From: Triops longicaudatus
Lineage: Eukaryota > Arthropoda > Branchiopoda > Notostraca > Triopsidae
Direction: 5' to 3'
DNA: 64,000 bases
NCBI GenBank assembly: GCA_022885665.1
Contig: JAGQDJ010000018.1
Span: 62,001 to 126,000 of the forward strand
Shown one piece after another: positions 29,479 to 38,066 of the stretch (within the stretch, counting starts at the first letter, position 1; the number at the start of each line of letters is the position of its first letter). Position numbers and translations under genes: made by a program. A model generated the notes under the pieces. The model worked only from the letters and a program-made list of their open reading frames with translations, made no database searches and had not been told where the DNA came from.

Positions 29479-29855
29479 TGGACCAACACGCTTATACTAA
29501 GATTTTTTTATCAGCAAAAGATTTACCAACTACAGATGATGATATAAAAAAATATCGATCAATATGGTGGTGGAATCAACGATCTGGCAACAGTCAAAGT
29601 CTAAGACTAAACAATGCAGGTTTAGATTTTGTAGTTAGTGCCGATATAAGAGTATACGAAATTGATTTACCTGCAGATTTTTCAGTTACTGCACAAGTTT
29701 TAATATGGCTTGATAAACACCTAGATTCTCCATATTTTTTAACAAATAAAAAAATTGTTGTTTTAACTGAAGTAGCGGCATTTGAATTACATTTGTTTTC
29801 AGGCGATTTAAAACAATTTGGATATACTAGATCAATTGCAAATAGACTTAACTAA
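29478..29855 (+). CDS. Hypothetical protein (125 aa)
   Basis: Starts within the last base of the previous stop. The 125-residue protein has a WWW run (SIWWWNQRSG), then LRLNNAGLDFV, YEIDLPADF and VLIWLDKHLDSPYFL, a mix of strand and helix. It looks like a compact alpha/beta domain. No family name known. Confidence 0.65.
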   Translation: MDQHAYTKIFLSAKDLPTTDDDIKKYRSIWWWNQRSGNSQSLRLNNAGLDFVVSADIRVYEIDLPADFSVTAQVLIWLDKHLDSPYFLTNKKIVVLTEVAAFELHLFSGDLKQFGYTRSIANRLN

Positions 29856-29873
29856 ACCATAATATACGCATAT

Positions 29874-29881
29874 TATAAATA
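29874..29881 (+). promoter_or_regulatory. Perfect T4-late motif TATAAATA
   Basis: This is an exact T4 late -10 sequence in an intergenic gap, four bases before the ATG at 29886. The same four-base spacing to the ATG is seen at 8793. Transcription would begin at or beside the start codon. Confidence 0.45.
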
Positions 29882-29885
29882 CAAT

Positions 29886-30158
29886 ATGATAGAATATAAC
29901 TATTTAGAATTGATTGATAAACGAGAGTTAACATGGATTCCTCCACAATTTGTAAAAACTGTATTACCAAAAAATACATGGAATAAATTTCAAATTATCA
30001 AATGGATACGTGGTAACTTATCTGGTAGATTTGTTGTAACAAATATACCAAACATAAATAACAACGATGTGTTAGAATCACCACTTGTTGTTGCGTTTGA
30101 AGATCATGCAGAAATGACATTTTTCTTATTAGCATGTCAATACTTAAGGAGTAATTAA
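29886..30158 (+). CDS. Hypothetical protein (90 aa)
   Basis: A 90-residue protein with ITRG-like basic part (IIKWIRGNLSGRFVV) and a hydrophobic C-terminal helix (MTFFLLACQYLR). It abuts the next gene. No domain recognised. The ATG lacks a clear Shine-Dalgarno. Confidence 0.55.
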   Translation: MIEYNYLELIDKRELTWIPPQFVKTVLPKNTWNKFQIIKWIRGNLSGRFVVTNIPNINNNDVLESPLVVAFEDHAEMTFFLLACQYLRSN

Positions 30159-30365
30159 ATGACCAATGAAATAAACCAAGAATCCGAAGTAGCAGGTCCT
30201 GCTACACCAACCCCAGACTTAACAGTAAGCGATTTGTCTGCGCTAAAATCAATTATTGATGTTGCATCCGAAAGAGGCACGTTTAAAGCAGCCGAATTAG
30301 AGCTAGTTGGAAAAGTATACAATAAACTTTCAGCGTTCTTAAATGCAGTAAATAAAAAGGATTAA
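30159..30365 (+). CDS. Hypothetical protein (68 aa)
   Basis: A 68-residue acidic protein. The N-terminal 25 residues are Pro/Thr/Glu-rich and likely disordered; the rest is two helices (LSALKSIIDVASERG and AELELVGKVYNKLSAFLNAV). It begins at the base after the previous stop, behind AAGGAG. Function unknown. Confidence 0.65.
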   Translation: MTNEINQESEVAGPATPTPDLTVSDLSALKSIIDVASERGTFKAAELELVGKVYNKLSAFLNAVNKKD

Positions 30366-30366
30366 T

Positions 30367-31014
30367 ATGAAAATTTTAAAACACATCGGTAAAATAAAAA
30401 ATACAGGAGCTAAAGTAGTTGTTGTATTTAGGACCTTGCCCGGCGAATCAAACATGGCACTAGTTGTACCAACAGAAGCATTACCAGATCAGTATCATGA
30501 TGCAATTATTCAATTAGTCGATAGTGATCAAGCTCAAAATACAAACGAGTTTGGTGAAATTCTGTTTATTCGTCGATTCCCAGATGGCAGGCTAATGCTT
30601 GAAGCATTACAACAAGATCGTCGGTTACAAAAAGTTTCAACTGATAATGTTATCATGACCCCAACGTTAAATGATAGCATTCAGCTTGATCAATTAAATG
30701 TTGTTATTGCTCAACAACGTAATGTAGCTGTTGACGATTTATCATCGTTTGTTGTTGGTGGTAAACCTCCTGCACCTGGGCGCCGTTCTGCAACTGAAAA
30801 AGTTGCAGACACATATGTAGCACCACATCAAGCAGTAATTCCCGAATCAACAATTTTATCTGATAAAGATATTGCAAAGAAATACAGAAGCGATGCAGAT
30901 GGTATGTATAAGGAAGCGGCTCGTTTACGTAAGCAAGCCGACGAACTTGATCCACCTGTTAAAAAATCTGCAGGAAAATCAAAAGCAGTCGAACCCACAG
31001 TTTCTGCAGAATAA
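30367..31014 (+). CDS. Hypothetical protein (215 aa)
   Basis: The 215-residue protein has a folded N-terminal half with strands (AKVVVVFRTLPGE, NMALVVPTEAL) and a helix region (HDAIIQLVDSDQAQ). The C-terminal half carries a Lys-rich helix (KKYRSDADGMYKEAARLRKQADEL) and a basic tail. A terminator follows. No recognised family. Confidence 0.65.
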   Translation: MKILKHIGKIKNTGAKVVVVFRTLPGESNMALVVPTEALPDQYHDAIIQLVDSDQAQNTNEFGEILFIRRFPDGRLMLEALQQDRRLQKVSTDNVIMTPTLNDSIQLDQLNVVIAQQRNVAVDDLSSFVVGGKPPAPGRRSATEKVADTYVAPHQAVIPESTILSDKDIAKKYRSDADGMYKEAARLRKQADELDPPVKKSAGKSKAVEPTVSAE

Positions 31015-31022
31015 CGTAAATG

Positions 31023-31098
31023 TTGTTGTAATACAACAATACCATATCATGTAGCATTAAATTACTCAAAGTGTTGGCATTAACCCAACACTTTTTTT
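31023..31098 (+). terminator. Palindrome and strong intrinsic terminator
   Basis: A 17-base palindrome (31023-31039) is followed by a terminator with a 10-bp stem (31068-31077 with 31085-31094), a 7-base loop and a run of seven T (31092-31098). The T-run ends directly at the ATG of the next gene. Confidence 0.85.
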
Positions 31099-32511
31099 AT
31101 GAAACAAATACCAAATAAATATCAAGATCGTTTTCAATACACAGTAGAATCGTTGGATAACATTAATAAATCACTATGTATTGCAAAATGGAAACAAGTT
31201 ACAATGCATTTACAAAACGGTCATACTCATAGTTGTCATCACCCGACTACACATGTAATCCCGTTATCGGAAATTAAAAAAAATGCATCTGCATTACATA
31301 ATACCGAGTTTAAAAAGACACAACGACAATTGATGCTAAACGGGCAACGTCCGTCAGAATGTAGTTATTGTTGGAAAGTCGAAGATAGCAATAATATAAG
31401 TGATAGGTATTATAAAAGTGCAGAAAAGTGGGCTATACCATACCTTTCTGAAATTACTAGTCAACCATGGGATTATGATACAATACCAACATATGTTGAG
31501 GTAAGTTTTAGTAATGTATGTAATTTTAAATGTAGCTATTGTAGTCCGTCGATTAGTAGCAAATGGATGGAAGAAATAGTACAGCAAGGTCCATACCCAA
31601 CATCTACACAATTTAATAATCTAGACTGGATTAAACACGAAAATAAAATGCCAATTGCCGAAAAGGATAATAATCCATATGTTGAAGCATTTTGGGAATG
31701 GTGGCCTGCATTATATCCAGTTTTACAACATTTTAGAATTACTGGTGGCGAACCATTATTGAGTAAACATACTTTTAAAGTATTAGATTTTATTATTAAT
31801 AATCCAAACGTAAATCTTACATTAGAAATAAATTCAAATTTAAATGTACCAGATGAGCTGTTTAACAAATTTATAGAAAAATTGCAACACATTCAAGAAC
31901 ATCGACTTGTTAAGGATATCGTTGTATTTACAAGTGCCGAATCAGTTGGTAATCAAGCAGAATATATACGGTTTGGCATGAATTATGATAACTGGCTTTC
32001 AAATTTGAACACATTGCTAGTAAAGATACCAAGAATTAGAACTACAGTTATGAGCACTTATAACTTATTAAGTATACCAAAATTTAAATGTTTATTGGAA
32101 GATTTGCTACACTTACGAAAATTACATAATGCCACTGCAATTACAAATTCTAGAGCGGCAGTATTAATTGATATTCCGCACTTAAGTTATCCAACTCATC
32201 AATCGGCATTTATTGCACCAGAGTCTTTATTACCATATATTAAAGAACAAATAGAATTTATGGAGTTAAATGCAGAACCTGTCTCGGGCCAATACATACC
32301 GTATAATGGATTCCACATTCACGAAATAAGTAAATTGAAAAGAATTTACGATATGATTTACGCTGAAATACAAAATCCATCATTATCTATTAATACAAAT
32401 AGAACTGATTTTATTAAATTTGTCAACGAACATGATGTTAGAAGAGGTACAAATTTTAAAGAGACATTTCCAGAATTAATCGAGTTATATAATAATTGGA
32501 GTCTGTTGTAA
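31099..32511 (+). CDS. Radical SAM protein, twitch-domain type
   Basis: The 470-residue protein has the radical SAM motif CNFKCSYC (Cys141, Cys145, Cys148) and ITGGEPLL after it, plus an upstream Cys/His-rich part (HSCHHPTTH, CSYCWKVED) that may hold another cluster or metal. It resembles twitch-type radical SAM enzymes reported in marine phages. The substrate is unknown. The ATG follows the terminator T-run directly with no Shine-Dalgarno, so expression must rely on read-through or on a leaderless start. Its end overlaps the convergent gene by 27 bases. Confidence 0.85.
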   Translation: MKQIPNKYQDRFQYTVESLDNINKSLCIAKWKQVTMHLQNGHTHSCHHPTTHVIPLSEIKKNASALHNTEFKKTQRQLMLNGQRPSECSYCWKVEDSNNISDRYYKSAEKWAIPYLSEITSQPWDYDTIPTYVEVSFSNVCNFKCSYCSPSISSKWMEEIVQQGPYPTSTQFNNLDWIKHENKMPIAEKDNNPYVEAFWEWWPALYPVLQHFRITGGEPLLSKHTFKVLDFIINNPNVNLTLEINSNLNVPDELFNKFIEKLQHIQEHRLVKDIVVFTSAESVGNQAEYIRFGMNYDNWLSNLNTLLVKIPRIRTTVMSTYNLLSIPKFKCLLEDLLHLRKLHNATAITNSRAAVLIDIPHLSYPTHQSAFIAPESLLPYIKEQIEFMELNAEPVSGQYIPYNGFHIHEISKLKRIYDMIYAEIQNPSLSINTNRTDFIKFVNEHDVRRGTNFKETFPELIELYNNWSLL

Positions 32512-33549
32512 GTTACGATTGCACCATCTTTCATATAACCAATCAAAATCATTTATTTTTTTCAATGCAATAGGACTATTTATATTATCAAGTCCATATT
32601 GCCTTCCTTCGTTTGCGCCTGCTAATGCGTAACTACTGTAAGGCACATCATTACAAACAGTACACCAGGTGTTTAATCTTGCATTAGTTTCTTCAGTATT
32701 TTGACCATTAATAATTTTACTGGATAATTTAACACATTCTCTAAATGCTGATTTCCATGCGTTATACGGATCTGTGTTAAACTGTGTAATGTTTGATATC
32801 CAGTTTATAGGTTTAAAATTATGGGAAATACTAGTTGTCATATCTGCAGAATTTACATCTAGTACTAATGTTAATGCAGTGGGTAACAACTTTACACCAC
32901 CATACCCATAAGTTAAACCGTTTACTGGATTTATGCTTCTCCAAACGTGTACTGCATTGCTATCTTTTGCAGGTACACAATAGTCAAAATGAAAATTATC
33001 ATCAATTTCGGCATCTCCATCTACTACCCAAAATAATCGTGTAGTGGATAGCTTTGCAGCCTCTATATGTGCTTGGTGTATTCCAGTTACTCCGTGTATT
33101 CGTTTTGCCCGTGGAAACCGTAATTTTAATTTTTCATACATTTCATCTGCATTGGGTTCTTTGTAACTAATAAATACTATATCAAAGTTTGACACAGATA
33201 CAACTCTATCTATTTCTTTTTTATTTACAATAAATCGATATATTAACTCATTTGATGACATATCATGTAATTTTGAACATAATGCAATGCCGTTATATTG
33301 ATCACCGTGTTTAAATACATGATTAAAATGCTCGTACCATTGAGGTACCTCAAATTCAAATATAGAATCATCAATGATGTTAATGTCATTCCATACTATC
33401 CAGAATAGTTTAGTAAATGCCCTTGATGAAATATCATTAAAAGATTTTACATTTTCAATTTTTTGAGCAAGTGGAAATCGTGACTTAAAGGTATTCCAGC
33501 TATATGTATCAATAGTTGAGGTACTTACAAAAAATAAATCGTATTTCAT
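32485..33549 (-). CDS. Glycosyltransferase-like protein with internal duplication (354 aa)
   Basis: The protein contains two related halves. Residues about 1-90 resemble the later segment beginning FDIVFISYKEPNADEMYEKL (about residue 122), but only the second has a DxD motif (VVDGDAEI), the divalent metal site of GT-A enzymes. The remainder holds VWRSINPVNGLTYGYGGVKL. It is paralogous to the next gene upstream. The first half may be a lost catalytic copy. The substrate is unknown; position next to tail genes suggests decoration of virion proteins. Confidence 0.65.
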   Translation of the reverse strand: MKYDLFFVSTSTIDTYSWNTFKSRFPLAQKIENVKSFNDISSRAFTKLFWIVWNDINIIDDSIFEFEVPQWYEHFNHVFKHGDQYNGIALCSKLHDMSSNELIYRFIVNKKEIDRVVSVSNFDIVFISYKEPNADEMYEKLKLRFPRAKRIHGVTGIHQAHIEAAKLSTTRLFWVVDGDAEIDDNFHFDYCVPAKDSNAVHVWRSINPVNGLTYGYGGVKLLPTALTLVLDVNSADMTTSISHNFKPINWISNITQFNTDPYNAWKSAFRECVKLSSKIINGQNTEETNARLNTWCTVCNDVPYSSYALAGANEGRQYGLDNINSPIALKKINDFDWLYERWCNRNLQQTPIII

Positions 33550-34427
33550 AATTGATAATATGTTGCGTTAAGATTTGCAATTTCGTTATACAAATCTAGT
33601 GTGTATGCACTTTGAGTTGGGGATAACTCGGGCCAATTAAATCCAAGGGTATGATGTATCTGTATTCCAATAGATTGTATAGATTGATCAATAGTAGTAT
33701 GATTTACATTTTTATTATATATTTCGTGTAACTTATCAAAATCCCTAACATCTACATAATTCCAATCTGTACAATTAGTCATATATGTACCCATTCTTGC
33801 ACCTAATATTGCATAATTACCGTTAATTGCATGAGCTCCAACTGTTGCCCACATTTTTAATCGATGCAAGTTATGCCACCATACTCGAGTTTTAATTTCT
33901 TCGGGTGCAACTTTAACACCGTCTACTAATGTCATTTTTACACCTTCCCTGAAACCAGCTCGCCACGCTTGATAAGGACTAGCAGTAATATTAACATCAC
34001 TGTAACATGTTTTAAATTGTTTGTACCCATCTTCCCAACAAAAATCTACCTGTGCTCTAGATGAGTCGCTTGCTTCGTGAGATTTCATATTTAACACATA
34101 ATCTTTTCTCCAAGCCTTTAATCCACCATTTCCGTATTGTAGTCCGTTTAGTAAATTACGTCCTATCCAACTGTATGCATTTATAGATTCACTAGTAGTA
34201 TCAATATCTACATTAAAAAACGATGTATTGACTATGTTATCGGCATCAACAGTGATAAACCAATCTGTTTCAGATATTACTGCGGCGTGTTTATGTGCCG
34301 CATCGCTACCTTTAACACCATGTATTCGCTTTGCCCATGGCACTTTATTACACAAGTCGGCATAATTAAGTTCTGCGTTTGGCTCGTCGTAGCTTAAAAA
34401 AATAATATCAAGTTCTGTTGTTTTCAT
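33546..34427 (-). CDS. Glycosyltransferase-like protein, GT-A type (293 aa)
   Basis: The N-terminus reads LDIIFLSYDEPNAELNYADL, and FITVDADNI has the DxD metal motif. The NGLQYGNGGLKAWRK segment matches the downstream paralog. Overlaps with both neighbours (ATGA at each end) show a single operon. Function assigned from the GT-A-like signature; acceptor unknown. Confidence 0.65.
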   Translation of the reverse strand: MKTTELDIIFLSYDEPNAELNYADLCNKVPWAKRIHGVKGSDAAHKHAAVISETDWFITVDADNIVNTSFFNVDIDTTSESINAYSWIGRNLLNGLQYGNGGLKAWRKDYVLNMKSHEASDSSRAQVDFCWEDGYKQFKTCYSDVNITASPYQAWRAGFREGVKMTLVDGVKVAPEEIKTRVWWHNLHRLKMWATVGAHAINGNYAILGARMGTYMTNCTDWNYVDVRDFDKLHEIYNKNVNHTTIDQSIQSIGIQIHHTLGFNWPELSPTQSAYTLDLYNEIANLNATYYQL

Positions 34428-34978
34428 TTATTTTCAAAAATATAAGTTTTAAATACTCGAGATGTAAACACTGAAAATGCATTGTCAGGTCCAGTGTACA
34501 TAATAGTATATGGTGTATTTAATAATGATGATAGTGTAATGTTAATTAGTTGATAAATTTTATGTGGGTCATTATAAGCACTTACTATAAATTTTAAATT
34601 AGTTTCATTTGCCCATTTAATTTTTTTAACCGTATCACTAACTGATATTTCAATTTGTTTTGATAACTGATCGTATGATACAATTACATCTGGGTTTGTA
34701 TTTTTAGAATAGTTGCTATCAGGAATCCTATGTAAAATATCATCAATTTTAGTAATTATTTTTTGCTGTATTACAGTTGGACTTTCTGTTGTAGTATCAA
34801 CAAAACAGGTAGTCAGTGGTACAGTACCGTCAAATATTAAATTAGCTAAATGTTGATCAATTTTAATCTTGTGATCAATTTGTTCGGCAGCATGTGATGG
34901 GTATACTCCAAATACTTCCAGTGTTATTGGATTATAAATAGCAAAAAAATCAGGCTCAGTTAATTGTAACATATTCAT
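34424..34978 (-). CDS. Hypothetical protein (184 aa)
   Basis: The 184-residue protein has a beta-rich N-terminal part (FFAIYNPITLEVFGVYPSH), a helix (TVIQQKIITKIDDILHRI) and a C-terminal half with strands (KQIEISVSDTVKKIKW). No recognised domain. It lies inside the glycosyltransferase-like operon with four-base overlaps on both sides. Confidence 0.65.
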   Translation of the reverse strand: MNMLQLTEPDFFAIYNPITLEVFGVYPSHAAEQIDHKIKIDQHLANLIFDGTVPLTTCFVDTTTESPTVIQQKIITKIDDILHRIPDSNYSKNTNPDVIVSYDQLSKQIEISVSDTVKKIKWANETNLKFIVSAYNDPHKIYQLINITLSSLLNTPYTIMYTGPDNAFSVFTSRVFKTYIFENK

Positions 34979-35823
34979 ATATTAGTTTTCCATGCTATAT
35001 TTTCTAAAATGCTTATATGCTCATCAGTTATAATGTGCTTATCAACATAATGCACTATTTGATGCTGTTGAAAGTTACCAATTTTTAATTGACCTTGCAA
35101 GTCAAAATAAAACCCAACATGATCAAAAACATCAGATGCTGGCCATGGCCAATCTTGTAGCATTGATTTTAAATGTACAATACGTGGGAATAACAAATCG
35201 TATGTAATCACATCCTGTATATCCAGAATTTTTGCAGATAATGCAAATGCCTCATCTGTCCCAACAACTTGCGGAACATATGCAGATAAAAATGAATTTT
35301 TAAATTCCAATGGGTATTGTATAATATATCTGCCAAGGTTAAAGAAATCTGTTGCTAGTTCTGAATCTTTTTTAAAAAATGTAAACATCGAGTAGATATT
35401 GGGCAAATCATTTGCTGTAAATGTTTTTCTATAAAAGTCAGATGTAATTTTAGTATTTCTATACGTGTACACTGTTGATGGTAAAAACAACTCAGTATCA
35501 CTATTTAAAAAGTAATCAATTTGGTGGCTTATATCATCAAAAAATAACATATCAACGTCTAAACATACTGTTGCATCCCATGGAGACAATTGATCCATCC
35601 AACTCCTTCCATCCCAGTACTGCTGTTCTTTCCACTCAATTACTGTGTCAAATACCCATTGAGATGTAATACTATCTAATTTTGATTTATCATCAATAAC
35701 AAGTGCAACTTTATCATATCCAGATTTTTGCGTGTTCTTAATACTTAATGCGAGTGCATAAGCCATTTTAACGTAATCAACTGTATTGTGTGACGAAACT
35801 ATTAATAAATAACCAAAAGTCAT
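34975..35823 (-). CDS. GT8-like glycosyltransferase-like protein (282 aa)
   Basis: The protein begins with YLLIVSSHNTVDYVKMAYALALSIKNTQ, the nucleotide-binding opening of glycogenin-type enzymes, and has CLDVDMLFF with the DxD motif near residue 88. A conserved-looking VVGTDEAFALSAKI segment follows. It resembles the next gene upstream. The donor and acceptor are unknown. Confidence 0.65.
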   Translation of the reverse strand: MTFGYLLIVSSHNTVDYVKMAYALALSIKNTQKSGYDKVALVIDDKSKLDSITSQWVFDTVIEWKEQQYWDGRSWMDQLSPWDATVCLDVDMLFFDDISHQIDYFLNSDTELFLPSTVYTYRNTKITSDFYRKTFTANDLPNIYSMFTFFKKDSELATDFFNLGRYIIQYPLEFKNSFLSAYVPQVVGTDEAFALSAKILDIQDVITYDLLFPRIVHLKSMLQDWPWPASDVFDHVGFYFDLQGQLKIGNFQQHQIVHYVDKHIITDEHISILENIAWKTNI

Positions 35824-36677
35824 GCTATCTCCAGTAGTTCGTTTGCAAATCTAACAATTGACTGTTTATTCATTAAATGGATATCGGAATTTTGAATATT
35901 GCATATATTAAATTGGTTCGATACTGCATTGTTTACTAATAACCGAACTCCAGTAGAATGTACTGACTGTATTAAATCTTTATCTTGTGACGTTAATATC
36001 GGTGGTAAAAAATATTGTGAATTTGTAACAAATCCTGCAATAATGTGAGATGCAATGCTAAATGCAATATCGTTTCTGTATGTTCTACTGTCAAATCTAT
36101 ATATTTCGGCATAGATTGCATAGTGTTTTTTAATATGTTTTACTAAATTAAAAAATTGTCTACTTTCCTCGTTTTTAGTAAACATTACAGTAGTTGCCCA
36201 CATTAATGGAATTCCTTCATCTGATACAAATTTATCTAACGTACCTACTCTATTTCCGATTACATCAACCATTGCTGGTGCAATCATAAAACTTTCGGTA
36301 TTATTCCAAAAATTTGATAATACATTTGAAAAAATCAAGAAGTCACTATCAATCATTAGTGTTCTATCATATGGGGTCAGATCCCACGCATCAGATCGAT
36401 TAGCATTAACAAACGGCACAGTAGATGATATGGCACCATCGTATAACTGTCTTGTATTTGTTGTAATCGGTTTATCGGTTTCGATAATTGAATCAAATAC
36501 AGTTAGTGCAGTCTTGTACATGTTTGATGTTTTAAGCCACAATACAGTAGACGTATCAGTGACTAAGGTAACTGGTACTTTTAATTGCTTTTTAGCAAGT
36601 TTACCAGATATAATTGCAGTAAGTGCATAATCAATTTCTGTACTATTATGCGCAAAAATTAAAATTCCACAATTCAT
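35820..36677 (-). CDS. Glycosyltransferase-like protein (285 aa)
   Basis: The opening CGILIFAHNSTEIDYALTAIISGKLAKK and the DxD stretch LMIDSDFLIF (near residue 110) give the same GT-A/GT8-type layout as its neighbour, with RNDIAFSIASHI in place of TDEAFALSAKI. The two genes look like old duplicates. Four-base overlaps on each side place it in the operon. Confidence 0.62.
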   Translation of the reverse strand: MNCGILIFAHNSTEIDYALTAIISGKLAKKQLKVPVTLVTDTSTVLWLKTSNMYKTALTVFDSIIETDKPITTNTRQLYDGAISSTVPFVNANRSDAWDLTPYDRTLMIDSDFLIFSNVLSNFWNNTESFMIAPAMVDVIGNRVGTLDKFVSDEGIPLMWATTVMFTKNEESRQFFNLVKHIKKHYAIYAEIYRFDSRTYRNDIAFSIASHIIAGFVTNSQYFLPPILTSQDKDLIQSVHSTGVRLLVNNAVSNQFNICNIQNSDIHLMNKQSIVRFANELLEIA

Positions 36678-37024
36678 AGATTAACCAATTTAGCCACTGA
36701 TCTATTTTTCTTGAGCTTATTATACTCAGTAAAATATTCGTAGGTTGCACTAAAGTACATATTAAAAATATCATCTTTAAATTTTTGCAAATCTTGTATA
36801 AGAATAGGATTGTTGTTTAAATCAATAAGTGGTACATTTTCTACACGCCCGCTATCGATAATTAATTGAACAAAAGAAATAAGAGATCTGTCAATTTTAA
36901 ATATACCACCACAACTACCGTATGTGAGCTTAGCATCAAGCTGTTCTTTTAACAAATGCCGCTGTATATTTAAAGTTTGATTGTAGTTTGAAAATTCTAG
37001 GGCTGTTTTTAAAATATCGTCCAT
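36674..37024 (-). CDS. Hypothetical helical protein (116 aa)
   Basis: A 116-residue helical protein with a central GSCGGIFKIDR stretch, then SFVQLIID and a charged C-terminal helix (MYFSATYEYFTEYNKLKKN). A good GAAGGA ribosome site precedes the ATG. Similar unnamed proteins are typical of T4-like late regions, from memory. Function unknown. Confidence 0.65.
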   Translation of the reverse strand: MDDILKTALEFSNYNQTLNIQRHLLKEQLDAKLTYGSCGGIFKIDRSLISFVQLIIDSGRVENVPLIDLNNNPILIQDLQKFKDDIFNMYFSATYEYFTEYNKLKKNRSVAKLVNL

Positions 37025-37082
37025 ATAGTATCCTTCGTTTTATGCGTAGTTTATTTACCATACATAAAGCATTGAATAATAT

Positions 37083-38060
37083 TTACGATCCCGAAATTGC
37101 AGTAATTGAATAAGTAGGACGAGTAATCGAAAAAGTGCCAGATGGCAATAACGAACCAGTTGCTCGTTTTTCCGTAACTGACACAGAAAATGTGCCAGTA
37201 TTTGCATCTATACTTGCAGGTGGTATGGTAGTGCCACCTGCTCCGGGGTCATTATATCCATCGATAAATCGAACTTTAATATATACAATAGTTGCAGTAC
37301 CAGATGAATTATTTGCAACATTACATGCCGCTTCTAATTGTAATCTGTTTGATGCATAAGGAGTTGATGCTGATCCAGAATAAAAAGATTGAAAAGTTGA
37401 AGTTAATTTATAAAAATTAGTACCATCCATTGGCGTAGTACCAGTAGTAGGTGTTTGTCCACCAAAAGATTTTAACCCGATTGCATTTAATAAATTAGTC
37501 CATGATGTGTTCTGTGGTGACGATGCTCCGCCGGAACTTGCACACTGCACACGAATTTCTCCACCACTATTAAAAAAGTATCTTGCATTATTTGCAGAAG
37601 AAAATGTTACAGTTAGTGTGCAACTTATTTCTGTACGCCAAAATTCAGTCCCGGGTGTAACAAACGAATTTCCGGGAAAAGTCTTTGATGATGTTAGTAC
37701 AGAACCATCTGAGTTTGCACCAACTGTTAAAAATTGTCCATTTGCAACATTAAATCGATTAGTTGATGATTGTGTGGCTAAAGTTTCGTATAAACTAATT
37801 ACACTTTGCGATACTAATTGATGCTCGTCAATTTCAGTCAATGATACACTACCAGCTTGATGAGTAATTGCATTAATTATGTCGTATCGTAATAAATCCC
37901 AATCACTTTGACTTATTATACTATTTGCAGATTTTGCAACACTATTAAAAGTTTGGCCATACCCAAACGTAATACTACCAGTTCCCATAACAGTAGTAAC
38001 TGCATTATAAATTGCAGTATAATCCGATATTGTAATTAGTCCGTTAACTGATGATGCCAT
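37083..38060 (-). CDS. Virion structural protein, paralog 1 (325 aa)
   Basis: The protein begins with the domain VNGLITISDYTAIYNAVTTVMGTG, followed by WDLLRYDIINAI, which is shared with the next gene upstream (ITxxDYNTIRNKIISVMGNG, WDQLRYDIINAR). The rest is Ser/Thr/Gly-rich beta structure with ARYFFNSGGEIRV, also shared. The composition fits an exposed tail or fibre protein. The pair arose by tandem duplication. Confidence 0.7.
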   Translation of the reverse strand: MASSVNGLITISDYTAIYNAVTTVMGTGSITFGYGQTFNSVAKSANSIISQSDWDLLRYDIINAITHQAGSVSLTEIDEHQLVSQSVISLYETLATQSSTNRFNVANGQFLTVGANSDGSVLTSSKTFPGNSFVTPGTEFWRTEISCTLTVTFSSANNARYFFNSGGEIRVQCASSGGASSPQNTSWTNLLNAIGLKSFGGQTPTTGTTPMDGTNFYKLTSTFQSFYSGSASTPYASNRLQLEAACNVANNSSGTATIVYIKVRFIDGYNDPGAGGTTIPPASIDANTGTFSVSVTEKRATGSLLPSGTFSITRPTYSITAISGS

Positions 38061-38066
38061 TGTATA

